From contig JAFKFV010000019.1 in NCBI GenBank assembly GCA_017307955.1, positions 149,732-213,731 of the forward strand: a stretch of DNA of 64,000 bases, given 5' to 3'. Below, one piece after another: positions 16,773 through 24,672 of this stretch. The notes below the pieces were generated by a model. It saw only the letters and a list, made by a program, of their open reading frames with translations. It had not been told where the DNA came from and ran no database searches. Source of the stretch: Allobosea sp. Its GTDB lineage: Bacteria > Pseudomonadota > Alphaproteobacteria > Rhizobiales > Kaistiaceae. Within the stretch, counting starts at the first letter, position 1, and the number at the start of each line of letters is the position of its first letter. The position numbers were made by a program, and so were the translations under genes.

Positions 16773-16800
16773 GTATGAAAAATCATACAATTCATCATAC
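16773..16800. promoter_or_regulatory. NikR operator (GTATGA-N16-TCATAC)
   Basis: GTATGA at 16773-16778 and TCATAC at 16795-16800 are separated by exactly 16 nt, the spacing and half-sites of the NikR consensus known from the Escherichia coli nik promoter. The dyad extends by one more matching pair on each side (CGGTATGA/TCATACCG, with the outer C and G also pairing). It ends 18 nt before the nikK start, so a NikR tetramer bound here would block transcription of nikKMLQO when nickel is plentiful. No nikR gene is present in this window. Confidence 0.88.
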
Positions 16801-16870
16801 CGGCATGAAGCCGCCGGGCAAGGCGTTTTGCCCGGCGCAAACCGATTTCAGAAATCGGCGATAGCAGCGC

Positions 16871-19312
16871 TCAGCCGGCTTCCACCGTCCTCCAACCCGC
16901 CGCCGTCCGGCGCCGCATGGCCTCGCCATCGAGCGCCAGAAGATGGATCCAGCCGTTCTCGACCAGCGCCCGCACATGGTCATGGGCGGCGAGAACGCGA
17001 TCGATCGCATCGACGGGCGCGGCGATCACGGCCGTGAGCCGCAGCGGCTCATGCGCGAGCTCGCGGCCATCGGAGATCGATTGCAGCGGCAGTCCCACGC
17101 GGAGATCGCCGCCCGAGCCCTCGAAGACGCCGAAGCCGCCGACGACATTGTGCAGCACCTTGTTGCCGCTGCCGAAGACGCGGTTGTCCACGGTCGAGGC
17201 GTAGTATTGCAGGCTGATCCAGCTGGCGACGACCAGCGGCGCGGTGAGGATCAACTCGAGCGTCCTGAAGCCGTCGTCCTTCCGCCAGTCATAGCTGTGC
17301 AGGAAGGCCCGCCCGCCGAGATCGACATTGCGGGTGAGCGCGCGCGGCGCCGCGATGAAGGCGGCACAGCCGGCAAGGCCCCATTCGGGACGCACCTCGC
17401 TCCAGTCGAGCGCCCGAGTTATCACCCGCGCCTCGGCCGACGGGTCGCCCGTGATGCCGAGCCGCGGCGCGCGCTCGATCCGCGCCGCCTTGCCCGCCTC
17501 CGCAAGTTGCGCCTTCAACAAGGCGAGATCCTGCGCGTGGCTCGGCGGCAGCGCCGCCGCGTCGAGGATCGAGACCTGGTCGGTCGTCGTGTCGTGCAGC
17601 GCCGCGACGAACAGCGTATCTGCCGGGATCGCGATGCCCATGCCGACGAGACCGTTCCGGACCGCCGGATCGTTCAGGATCGCAGCCGCAACCAAGGCAT
17701 TGGCGTCGCCGGAATGGCCGCCACAGGCGCCGCAGGCGAGCCCGGCCGCATGCGGGTTGTTCCGCGTCGTGGCGCCATGCCCGACGAGGAGGACGACCCG
17801 CGCGAGATTGTCCGTCAGTCCCATGCCGCGCAGGATGGCCGCCGCGCTCGCCAGCCGGTCGGCCGCCGGGATGCCGGTCAGCCGCCCCTCCCGCTCGGCC
17901 GGATCGAGCGCCGGCTTGCCGAAGGCCCCCGAGGCGTCGCCGCGCCGGCCGAGCCGGAGGGTGTCAGCCGCCAGCTTGCCGAGATAGCCGAGGCCGGCCG
18001 CCTCCACGAAAGCGAAGGACGAGACGGCCGCGCCGCGGAAGCCCCGCATCACCCGCCCAGCGTCCTGCCCGAGCCGCCTTGCCGCGGCGGCATTGGGGGA
18101 GACCGCCTCGCAGACGATGAAGCGGGGCTGCAGGAGAACCGGACAGAGTGCGTCCCCGGCCGTCTCGCCGGCCGCCACCTGTTCCAGCGCCACGCCGAAG
18201 AAGCCGGCGAAGCCGAGCGTCTCGACACCGGGGGCGACGGCTTCGAGCGCCCGGCGGAAGACTTCCGAGCGGACATCGATGCAGAAGACGGCCTGCACCG
18301 CCGGCCGCCCCATCGCGGCGGAGGGTTCCGGCCGCGTCAGCGTCGGCAGGAAACGCCGCTGCCAGGCCTGCTCATAGGCCGCCTGCAGCAGGCAGTCGCC
18401 AGCTTCGGACAGGGGATCGACCGGCGCGGCATAGGCCCGCCGGGCTGCGGAGAAGGCCCCCCGAAGGAGGGCGTCGTCCGACAGGAAAGTGTAGAGCGCG
18501 ACCTCATAGGCGAGCCTGATCGCGAGCAGATCGACGACCGTCTCGCCCTGCTTTCCGGCCAATTCGCTCGGCCAGTCGCGGCCCCGCGCGAAGGCGGCCC
18601 ATCCGCCGACGCTGCGCAGCAGCCGCTCGAAATAGGCCGGAAGCTGGCCGCTCGAGAGCGCGAGCCGCTCGACGCTCTCGACGAGCATCGCATCGCGCTC
18701 GTCGGGAAGCGCGGAGACGGTGGCGCGGAAGCCGGCGATCCCGGCGATTTCCGGAGCGCGGTCGATCGCGGCCTCGTCCTTCCACGCGGCATAGAGCCCG
18801 CCGGACTCGGAAGGGCTGCGCCACGACGCCTGCCCGCCATCGAAATGGCGCGCGGCGAAGCTCGAAATGCGCCCGACGACTTGGCCGGCCCAGTCACGCC
18901 TTGTCCGCCGGCGGGCGATATCGGCGAGCGTGTCGAGGGGTGCCACCCCTTCGCTTTCGGCGGAGACGGCGAAAGCGGCCAGCTTGCCCGCGTCGAAGAG
19001 CCGGGCGCTCGACGGCGGCGCGAGCGCCAGCGCCGCCTGAAGATCGGCGAGGGTCATCCGGCCGTCGGCAAGGGCTGCGGCATAGAAGGCGCGCGGCATG
19101 GTGGACCGCGCTCCGGCGGTGCGGGCGAGCGTGGCGGCCGCCTCGGCGAAGCGGTGATCGACAAGGCCGAAATAGGGATTGACGGCGACGAAGCTGTCGA
19201 GCGGCCAGAGCGGCGCGATGCGGCGCACCGCCGACCGCGCGGCGGCGAGCACGGTCGCGCTGTCGGGCGTCGCGGCGATCGCCGCTGCGGAAGGACTGGG
19301 CATGGCGTCCAT
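16871..19312 (-). CDS. dabA: Inorganic carbon transporter subunit DabA (DUF2309/UPF0753)
   Basis: 813 residues, normal length for DabA, the carbonic-anhydrase-like catalytic subunit of the DAB energy-coupled CO2/bicarbonate accumulation system. The zinc site resembles a beta-carbonic anhydrase: C and D in FCIDVRSE (about residue 340), then H in LLVGHGATTRNNPH and C in AAGLACGACGGHSG (about 510-530). The N-terminus carries the family motif PLWPLDSFVAVNPYFGLVD. ATG 19312 follows GGAG and lies 17 bp after dabB. Acts at the inner face of the membrane together with DabB. Confidence 0.93.
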   Translation of the reverse strand: MDAMPSPSAAAIAATPDSATVLAAARSAVRRIAPLWPLDSFVAVNPYFGLVDHRFAEAAATLARTAGARSTMPRAFYAAALADGRMTLADLQAALALAPPSSARLFDAGKLAAFAVSAESEGVAPLDTLADIARRRTRRDWAGQVVGRISSFAARHFDGGQASWRSPSESGGLYAAWKDEAAIDRAPEIAGIAGFRATVSALPDERDAMLVESVERLALSSGQLPAYFERLLRSVGGWAAFARGRDWPSELAGKQGETVVDLLAIRLAYEVALYTFLSDDALLRGAFSAARRAYAAPVDPLSEAGDCLLQAAYEQAWQRRFLPTLTRPEPSAAMGRPAVQAVFCIDVRSEVFRRALEAVAPGVETLGFAGFFGVALEQVAAGETAGDALCPVLLQPRFIVCEAVSPNAAAARRLGQDAGRVMRGFRGAAVSSFAFVEAAGLGYLGKLAADTLRLGRRGDASGAFGKPALDPAEREGRLTGIPAADRLASAAAILRGMGLTDNLARVVLLVGHGATTRNNPHAAGLACGACGGHSGDANALVAAAILNDPAVRNGLVGMGIAIPADTLFVAALHDTTTDQVSILDAAALPPSHAQDLALLKAQLAEAGKAARIERAPRLGITGDPSAEARVITRALDWSEVRPEWGLAGCAAFIAAPRALTRNVDLGGRAFLHSYDWRKDDGFRTLELILTAPLVVASWISLQYYASTVDNRVFGSGNKVLHNVVGGFGVFEGSGGDLRVGLPLQSISDGRELAHEPLRLTAVIAAPVDAIDRVLAAHDHVRALVENGWIHLLALDGEAMRRRTAAGWRTVEAG

Positions 19313-19329
19313 GACGGGCTCCGTTCAGA

Positions 19330-20898
19330 TCACGATTGCGAAGAGGTCTGCGGCCTCGCCATGAAGCGGTCGGCGAGGGCATCGAGATAAAGGCCATTGG
19401 CGAGATGGATGCGGACCGCGCGGCCGAGCGGGGTGGCGATCCAGCGATGCGCCGTCAGTTGCAGGAAGGCGAGCAGCGCGAAGCTCGCGAAGGCCAGCAC
19501 GAGGATCGCCTCGGCGACGGTGCCCTGCAGCGAGGCGACGGGGAGTTCGGCCGCGAAGAGGTGATTGGCCGCCGCATGCAGCAGCGCATAAGCGAGGCTT
19601 GCGGCGAGCACGGTGCCGAGCGCGACCACGAGGCTTCCCGTCATGCCGCGCCCTTCGGCCGCCGGCAGAGCGAGCAGCGCGAGGCCGAGACCGAAGATGC
19701 CGGCCAGCGTCAGCGACGCGGGATCGGTCGCAGCCGGCAGCAGCATCCAGGCGAGCACGGCCAGGACGACAACGGTCGCTCCTGCGAGCGCGAAGCGCCA
19801 TGAAGGCGCCTGCGCGCCCGCTTCCGACCGCGACGCGGCGCGGACCGCTTCGACGGCCGTGCCGGACGAGAGGAAGGCGTGCGCCTTGTAGAGCGAGTGG
19901 GCAATGATATGCAGCAGCGCGATCGCGAAGGCGCCAATGCCGCATTGGAAGAGCATGAAGCCCATCTGCGCGATCGTCGACCAGGCGAGCTGAACCTTGA
20001 CGGCCGGCTGTGTGAGCATGACAGCGCTCGCGAACAGGGCGGTGAAGCCGCCGACCAGCGCGAGGACATGCAGGGCCGGCGGCGTCAGCATCATCACATC
20101 GGCGAAGCGCAGCACCAGGAAGCCGCCGGCATTGATGATGCCGGCATGGAGCAGCGCCGAGACGGGCGTCGGGGTCTCGACGATCTCGGGCAGCCAGCCA
20201 TGGCTCGGGAACTGCGCCGACTTCAGCAGGGCGGCGAGCGCGAGGAGGGGCGCGGCGAGGATGAGCGCGGTGTCGGTTGCGCCGGCCGGAGCCGCCTTCG
20301 CCGCCTCCGCGATCGCGGCGATATCGCCGGTGCCGAAGCGCAGCCAGATGATCGCGAGCGAGGCCGCGAGAGCGAGGTCGGCGAGTCGCGCGACGACGAA
20401 CTTCTTGCGCGCCGCCATCACCGCCTTCGGCCTCTCCGGATAGAAGACGAGCAGCCGGTGCAGCGCGAGGCTGGTCGCGACGAAGGCGAGCAGCAGCTGA
20501 ACGAGATTGCCGGCAATCACCAGCGCCATCACGGCGCCGAGCGTCAGCGCGAGGCCGCCGGCAAAGCGCGCCTGTCCGGGATCGCCAGCGAGATAGTTGC
20601 TGCTGAAGCGCAGCACCACGAGACCGACCGCCGAGACCAGCAGCAGCATCGACACCGAGAGCGCATCGATGCGGGCAGAGAGGCCGAGGCCGGCGACGCC
20701 GATCAGCGGGCTCGTCTGCCGGCCGCCGAGGACGAGTTCGAGAAGGGTCGCGAGCGCCACCACGACGGCGGCGACGCCGCTCGCCTCGGCGAAGCGCTGC
20801 GCCCGGCGCGGATCACCTGGATGGCGGCCGGCGAAGACCGCCGCTGCCAGCATGACAAGCGGGGCGAGGAAGGGGATGAAGGCCTGGAAACTCGGCAT
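19330..20898 (-). CDS. dabB: Cation-conducting membrane subunit DabB (NuoL/MrpA-like)
   Basis: 522 residues with about 13-14 membrane helices of the NADH-quinone oxidoreductase L/antiporter family. Signatures include GWLPEIVETPTPVSALLHAG and AWSTIAQMGFMLFQCG, as well as the lysine-containing helix HSLYKAHAFLSSG. Next to dabA this identifies DabB, which couples DabA to the ion gradient, rather than a respiratory subunit. ATG 20898 follows AAGGAG. Divergent from a LysR regulator. Confidence 0.92.
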   Translation of the reverse strand: MPSFQAFIPFLAPLVMLAAAVFAGRHPGDPRRAQRFAEASGVAAVVVALATLLELVLGGRQTSPLIGVAGLGLSARIDALSVSMLLLVSAVGLVVLRFSSNYLAGDPGQARFAGGLALTLGAVMALVIAGNLVQLLLAFVATSLALHRLLVFYPERPKAVMAARKKFVVARLADLALAASLAIIWLRFGTGDIAAIAEAAKAAPAGATDTALILAAPLLALAALLKSAQFPSHGWLPEIVETPTPVSALLHAGIINAGGFLVLRFADVMMLTPPALHVLALVGGFTALFASAVMLTQPAVKVQLAWSTIAQMGFMLFQCGIGAFAIALLHIIAHSLYKAHAFLSSGTAVEAVRAASRSEAGAQAPSWRFALAGATVVVLAVLAWMLLPAATDPASLTLAGIFGLGLALLALPAAEGRGMTGSLVVALGTVLAASLAYALLHAAANHLFAAELPVASLQGTVAEAILVLAFASFALLAFLQLTAHRWIATPLGRAVRIHLANGLYLDALADRFMARPQTSSQS

Positions 20899-20964
20899 GG
20901 CGGGCGCTCCTTGAGTTGCGCGCGACCATAGCTTCCGGCATATGTTCTCCTAAATTGATTGTTT

Positions 20965-20979
20965 GGAACAGATCGTTCC
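20965..20979. promoter_or_regulatory. Inverted repeat in dabB/lysR divergent promoter region
   Basis: GGAAC-N5-GTTCC sits midway in the 99-bp space between dabB (reverse) and the LysR gene (forward). The dyad and its AT-rich flank (TTGATTGTTT) fit a LysR-type operator that could control both directions. Assignment is by position only. Confidence 0.4.
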
Positions 20980-20997
20980 TCAAAAGAGAACGATGCG

Positions 20998-21894
20998 ATG
21001 TCCGGCCTGAACTACAATCACCTCCGCTATTTCTGGGCTGTCGCGCATGACGGCAATCTCACCCGCACGGCCGAGCGGCTCGGCGTCTCGCAATCGGCGC
21101 TGTCGGTCCAGATCCGCAAGCTCGAGGACCGGATCGGCCATCCGCTGTTCGAGCGCCGCGGCAAGCAGTTGCTCCTGACCGAGGCCGGGCACATCGCCCT
21201 CGACCATGCCGACGCCATCTTCGCGGCCGGCGACGAACTGCTCGGCACGCTGCGCGAGCGGGTGGTCGGGCGGCGACAGGTGCTGCGGGTCGGCTCGCTC
21301 GCGACGCTGTCTCGCAATTTCCAGACCTCCTTCCTGAGGCCGCTGCTCGGGCGCGACGATGTCGAGATCGTGCTGCGCTCCGGCTCGGCCGGCGATCTTT
21401 TGCAGGCGCTGGAAGCGCACCGGCTCGATGTCGTGCTGGTCAACATCGCGCCGATGCGCGACGCCGCGACGCCGTGGATCGCGCATCCGATCGCCGAGCA
21501 GCCTGTCAGCCTCGTCGGGACGCCCGACCGCGTCGGCGAATCACGTGATGTCGAGGCGCTGCTCGCCAGCGGGCCGCTCATTCTTCCGACGCCTGAGAGC
21601 AGCATCCGCGGCGGCGTCGACGCGCTGCTCGACCGGCTCGGCATCCGCCCGCGCATCGCGGCCGAGGTCGACGACATGGCGATGATGCGCCTTCTGGCGC
21701 GCGAAGGGGTCGGGCTCGCAGCGGTGCCGCCGATCGTCGTTCAGGACGAACTCGCGAGCGGCGTGCTCAAGGAGGTCGGCCGGCTGCCCGAGATCAGCGA
21801 GACCTTCTGCGCGCTGACACTCTCGCGTCGCTTCCCCAACCCGCTGCTGCGCGCGCTGCTGCCACCGCGCCCCGTCGATCCGTCTGCCGAGTGA
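20998..21894 (+). CDS. LysR-family regulator (NhaR-like) next to dabBA
   Basis: 298 residues. N-terminal helix-turn-helix: LNYNHLRYFWAVAHDGNLTR, then ERLGVSQSALSVQIRKLEDR and FERRGKQLLLTEAG. The NYNHLRYFW start is characteristic of NhaR-like LysR proteins. The effector domain begins near residue 90 (RVGSLATLSRNFQTSFLRPL). ATG 20998 is preferred, preceded by AAGAGAACG. It is divergent from dabBA and so likely senses CO2/ion status or a metabolite to control carbon uptake; the ligand is unknown. Confidence 0.9.
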   Translation: MSGLNYNHLRYFWAVAHDGNLTRTAERLGVSQSALSVQIRKLEDRIGHPLFERRGKQLLLTEAGHIALDHADAIFAAGDELLGTLRERVVGRRQVLRVGSLATLSRNFQTSFLRPLLGRDDVEIVLRSGSAGDLLQALEAHRLDVVLVNIAPMRDAATPWIAHPIAEQPVSLVGTPDRVGESRDVEALLASGPLILPTPESSIRGGVDALLDRLGIRPRIAAEVDDMAMMRLLAREGVGLAAVPPIVVQDELASGVLKEVGRLPEISETFCALTLSRRFPNPLLRALLPPRPVDPSAE

Positions 21895-21916
21895 CGGGAG
21901 CCGGGCTACGGCCCGA

Positions 21917-22762
21917 CTACAGAATCGGCTTCGGTTCGGCCAAAGTCCCTCGATTGAGGGGGCGGCCGAGGACGGCCCGCCCCCAGTCCGGCAGGGCGAT
22001 GCCGCGAGCGACGAGTCGCGCCGACGCGAAGACGGCGAGAAGATAGAGCGCAGAGACGACGAGGATCGCGACAGTCGCCACCGCGGCCGGAGCGATGGCG
22101 TCCAGCACGAGCCCGGCGAGCGGCAGCGCCTGCATCGCGTGGGTGCCGAGAAAATGCGGAATCCGCCGATCCGCGACGTCAAGCGACCATCCGGTCAGCT
22201 TCATGCGCCGCTCGTCGGCGGGCGGCGTCCCGACATGGCGGGACAGCGCGGCGCCGATGGGAAAGGCGGTCAGGAAGGTCAGCACCGTGCCGCCGATGAG
22301 GCCGCTCACCGTCCCGAGCCAGGTTGCCGGCCCGAGCCCCGGCACGCCTTCCGTCAGCGCGGCGAGGCCGACCGCACCGGCCGCCAGCGTGATGACGACG
22401 GCGCCGACGGCCATTCCGGCATAGAGCGCCGCCGCGAGCGGTGTCGTGACATTGAAATGCGAGCGCTCGGCCCGCGCCGCCCTGAAGACGATATAGGCCA
22501 TCTCGTAGAACGTCGCGGCGGCGGCGGCGAAGGCGGTGATGGTGAGCGCGAGGCTGCCCGACACTGCCGGCGCGAGCGCTGCTGTCACGAGCGCCAGCGT
22601 CAGGAAGTGGATCGCCAGCGAGACCGAGAACTTGATTGGTTTCGCCCAGACATTGGCGCCGTCCAGCGTTCGGTGGTCGAGCAGGGCCAGCGGCATCAGG
22701 ACAGCCGCGAGACCCGACAGGGCGATGGTCAGCAGCCACCAGAGTGCGAGCGCGTCAAGCAA
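21917..22762 (-). CDS. Polytopic membrane protein of unknown function
   Basis: 281 residues with about seven hydrophobic helices. Contains VWAKPIKFSVSLAIHFLTL and the C-terminal pattern PHFLGTHAMQALPLAGLVL, seen in uncharacterised bacterial membrane proteins; I know no function. The best start is TTG at 22762 after GGGGGTAAG. Its promoter side faces the SDR-tetR unit across twin palindromes, so both may be under the same TetR repressor. Confidence 0.8.
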   Translation of the reverse strand: MLDALALWWLLTIALSGLAAVLMPLALLDHRTLDGANVWAKPIKFSVSLAIHFLTLALVTAALAPAVSGSLALTITAFAAAAATFYEMAYIVFRAARAERSHFNVTTPLAAALYAGMAVGAVVITLAAGAVGLAALTEGVPGLGPATWLGTVSGLIGGTVLTFLTAFPIGAALSRHVGTPPADERRMKLTGWSLDVADRRIPHFLGTHAMQALPLAGLVLDAIAPAAVATVAILVVSALYLLAVFASARLVARGIALPDWGRAVLGRPLNRGTLAEPKPIL

Positions 22763-22782
22763 GTCTTACCCCCGATCAGCTT

Positions 22783-22797
22783 GTAGACACTGTCTAC
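22783..22797. promoter_or_regulatory. Palindrome 1, probable TetR operator
   Basis: GTAGACA-C-TGTCTAC is a perfect 7-1-7 palindrome. It shares its core (GTAGAC...GTCTAC) with a second copy whose centre is 23 bp away. The pair lies between a reverse membrane-protein gene and a forward SDR-tetR operon, the expected place for a TetR-family repressor controlling both. Confidence 0.7.
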
Positions 22798-22803
22798 CGA
22801 GTA

Positions 22804-22822
22804 ATGTAGACAGCGTCTACAT
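22804..22822. promoter_or_regulatory. Palindrome 2, probable TetR operator
   Basis: ATGTAGAC-AGC-GTCTACAT is a perfect 8-3-8 palindrome, 20 nt upstream of the SDR start codon. It repeats the GTAGAC/GTCTAC half-sites of palindrome 1. Two dimer sites at this spacing are common for TetR repressors of fatty-acid, SDR or efflux genes. Confidence 0.7.
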
Positions 22823-22841
22823 CCCGAAGGGAGCGCTTTCG

Positions 22842-23648
22842 ATGCCTCATCCAGAAGCCTTCCTGCGGCGCTACGGCCCCGCCGCGCTGGTGACCGGCGC
22901 CAGCAACGGCATCGGCCGGGCGATCGCGGCTCTTCTTGCCTCATACGGTCTCGACCTCGTTCTGGTTGCCCGGAACGAGGCCGCGCTCAGCGAAATCGCA
23001 AAAGATCTCGCCGCCCGGCATGGCATCGGCGTCACGCTCATTCCCGCCGACCTCTCCCAACCCGGCGCGGTCGACGCGATTCTCGGCCATCCGGCAACGG
23101 AGCGGGTCGGCCTTCTCGTCGCCGCGGCCGGCTTCGGTTCCGCCGGACGCTTCGACCAACTGCCGGTCGCGAACGAACTGGCGATGGTCGACGTCAACTG
23201 TCGGGCCGTGGTGGCACTGGCGCATGGCATCGCGCCGCGACTGGTCGCGCGCGGACAAGGCGGGATTATCCTTTTCGCCTCGCTGGTCGGTTGGCAGGGC
23301 ACGCCTTTCGCGGCGACCTATGCGGCGACCAAGGCCTTCGTGCAGTCCTTCGGCGAGGCGCTGCACCGTGAATTGCGGCCGGTGGGCGTCGATGTCCTCG
23401 TCGCCGCGCCCGGCCCCGTCGCGACCGGCTTCGGCGATCGCGCCGGCATGGCGCTCACCATGATGGACACTGCCGACATCGTCGGTGCCGACATCCTCCG
23501 CGCGCTCGGAAAACGCGGCCAGGTCGCGCCGGGACGCGTTGGACGGCTGTTGACGCTCGCGCTGTGGCCGGTGCCGCGAGCCCTTCGCATCTTCATCATG
23601 GGCCGCATCATGAAGGGCATGGTCCAGGGCAAGGAAGACGTCCGGTGA
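22842..23648 (+). CDS. Short-chain dehydrogenase/reductase (SDR)
   Basis: 268 residues. Classical SDR Rossmann signature TGASNGIGRAIA near residue 19-30; catalytic Y-x-x-x-K in TYAATKAFVQSF with the upstream Ser in ILFASLVGWQG. A C-terminal extension contains hydrophobic stretches (RLLTLALWPVPRALRIFIM) as in membrane-associated SDRs. ATG 22842 follows GAAGGGAG. Its stop overlaps the GTG start of the tetR gene (GTGA), so the two are one operon behind the twin palindromes. Substrate unknown. Confidence 0.9.
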   Translation: MPHPEAFLRRYGPAALVTGASNGIGRAIAALLASYGLDLVLVARNEAALSEIAKDLAARHGIGVTLIPADLSQPGAVDAILGHPATERVGLLVAAAGFGSAGRFDQLPVANELAMVDVNCRAVVALAHGIAPRLVARGQGGIILFASLVGWQGTPFAATYAATKAFVQSFGEALHRELRPVGVDVLVAAPGPVATGFGDRAGMALTMMDTADIVGADILRALGKRGQVAPGRVGRLLTLALWPVPRALRIFIMGRIMKGMVQGKEDVR

Positions 23649-24280
23649 CGAGCGCGGCGTCCTCGCGCTCTCCGACGCTGAAGGAAGCCTGCGTCACCGA
23701 GGCGCTGGCGATCATCGCGGAACAAGGCCTGGAGCATCTAAGCCTCCGCGAAGTCGCGCGCCGGCTCGGCGTGTCGCATGGCGCGCCCTATCGCCATTTC
23801 GAGAGCCGCGATCGCCTTCTGGCGGCGGTGGTCGCGCGTTGCTACGACGCCTTCGCCCGCCATCTCGACGCGCGGCCGGCCGGCGGCGATGCCGATGCCG
23901 ATCTCCGTGCGATGGGCGTCGCCTATCTCGACTATGCGCTCAGCGAGCCACTCAGCTACCAGCTGATGTTCTCGACGCGCCTGCCCCCGCCGACGGAACA
24001 CCCGGAGATGATGGCGAGCGCCGACCATGCCTTCGGCCTCCTGCGAAGCGCGCTTGCGAGACGCTCTCCGTCCGGAAGCGCAATCGAGATCGAGGCCGAC
24101 GCGCTGTTCGTCTGGTCGGCCCTGCACGGTCTCGCCGGCACGCTTCGATCGGACATCCTCGCCGGGCTCGAACTCGCGCCCGAAACGGTCGCCGAGGCGG
24201 GGGCGCATATGCTGCGGCGGATCGGGGCGGCGCTTGGCCACCCCGAAACCCGAGAGCAAAACGTCGCGGGTCAGCGATAG
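23645..24280 (+). CDS. TetR/AcrR-family transcriptional repressor
   Basis: 211 residues. Helix-turn-helix at the N-terminus: ALAIIAEQGLEHLSLREVAR, then RLGVSHGAPYRHFESRDRLL. The C-terminal domain (about 85-200) resembles the TetR_C_33/WHG type (LSYQLMFSTRLPPP). GTG 23645 overlaps the SDR stop. Likely autoregulates the SDR-tetR operon through the palindromes at 22783-22822. Its last 10 bp overlap a small lipoprotein gene on the opposite strand. Confidence 0.9.
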   Translation: MTSAASSRSPTLKEACVTEALAIIAEQGLEHLSLREVARRLGVSHGAPYRHFESRDRLLAAVVARCYDAFARHLDARPAGGDADADLRAMGVAYLDYALSEPLSYQLMFSTRLPPPTEHPEMMASADHAFGLLRSALARRSPSGSAIEIEADALFVWSALHGLAGTLRSDILAGLELAPETVAEAGAHMLRRIGAALGHPETREQNVAGQR

Positions 24281-24432
24281 CTGCAGGCTTCGATGTCGCG
24301 CGTGCCGCCCGGCCCGCAAGCGTTCGGCGGGTTGTTCATCGCCTGGATGGCGGGATTGTTGGGATCGCTCGTACAGCCGGTGACGGAGCCGAGGCTGGCT
24401 GCCATGGCGACGAGAAGCAGGAGCTTGCGCAT
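24271..24432 (-). CDS. Small putative lipoprotein (53 aa)
   Basis: ATG 24432 with AGGAA about 9 nt upstream. The product starts MRKLLLLVAMAASLGSVTGC, a lipoprotein signal with a lipobox-like VTGC, so the mature protein begins at Cys20 and is only about 34 residues, rich in N and P with two further cysteines near the end (NACGPGGTRDIEACSYR). Short Cys-containing exported lipoproteins of this sort are common in Hyphomicrobiales but have no known function. Overlaps the 3' end of tetR by 10 bp, tail to tail. Confidence 0.7.
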   Translation of the reverse strand: MRKLLLLVAMAASLGSVTGCTSDPNNPAIQAMNNPPNACGPGGTRDIEACSYR

Positions 24433-24672
24433 GAAGAATGGTTCCTGTCGAAAGACGACGCTTGATGCGGACGCCGGCTTAACGATCAGGCCGCCTTACT
24501 GTTCACGAACCGGCCGCGGCATTTCGCGTGCCCTGAGACCGCGAGACGGCGGCGGAAGCCAGGCTTCGACCCTGCGTTGCGCCGGCGGCAGGGAACCCGT
24601 GCGGTCGGGGCCGCGTTGCGACTTCCGACGCGCTCGTGTAACCGTGTCGGACGGAAACAAACTCGGCTCGCA

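Noticed and set aside
16943..19390. 815-codon forward frame opposite dabA
   Set aside because: Antisense mirror of dabA caused by high GC at third positions; dabA has intact zinc motifs.
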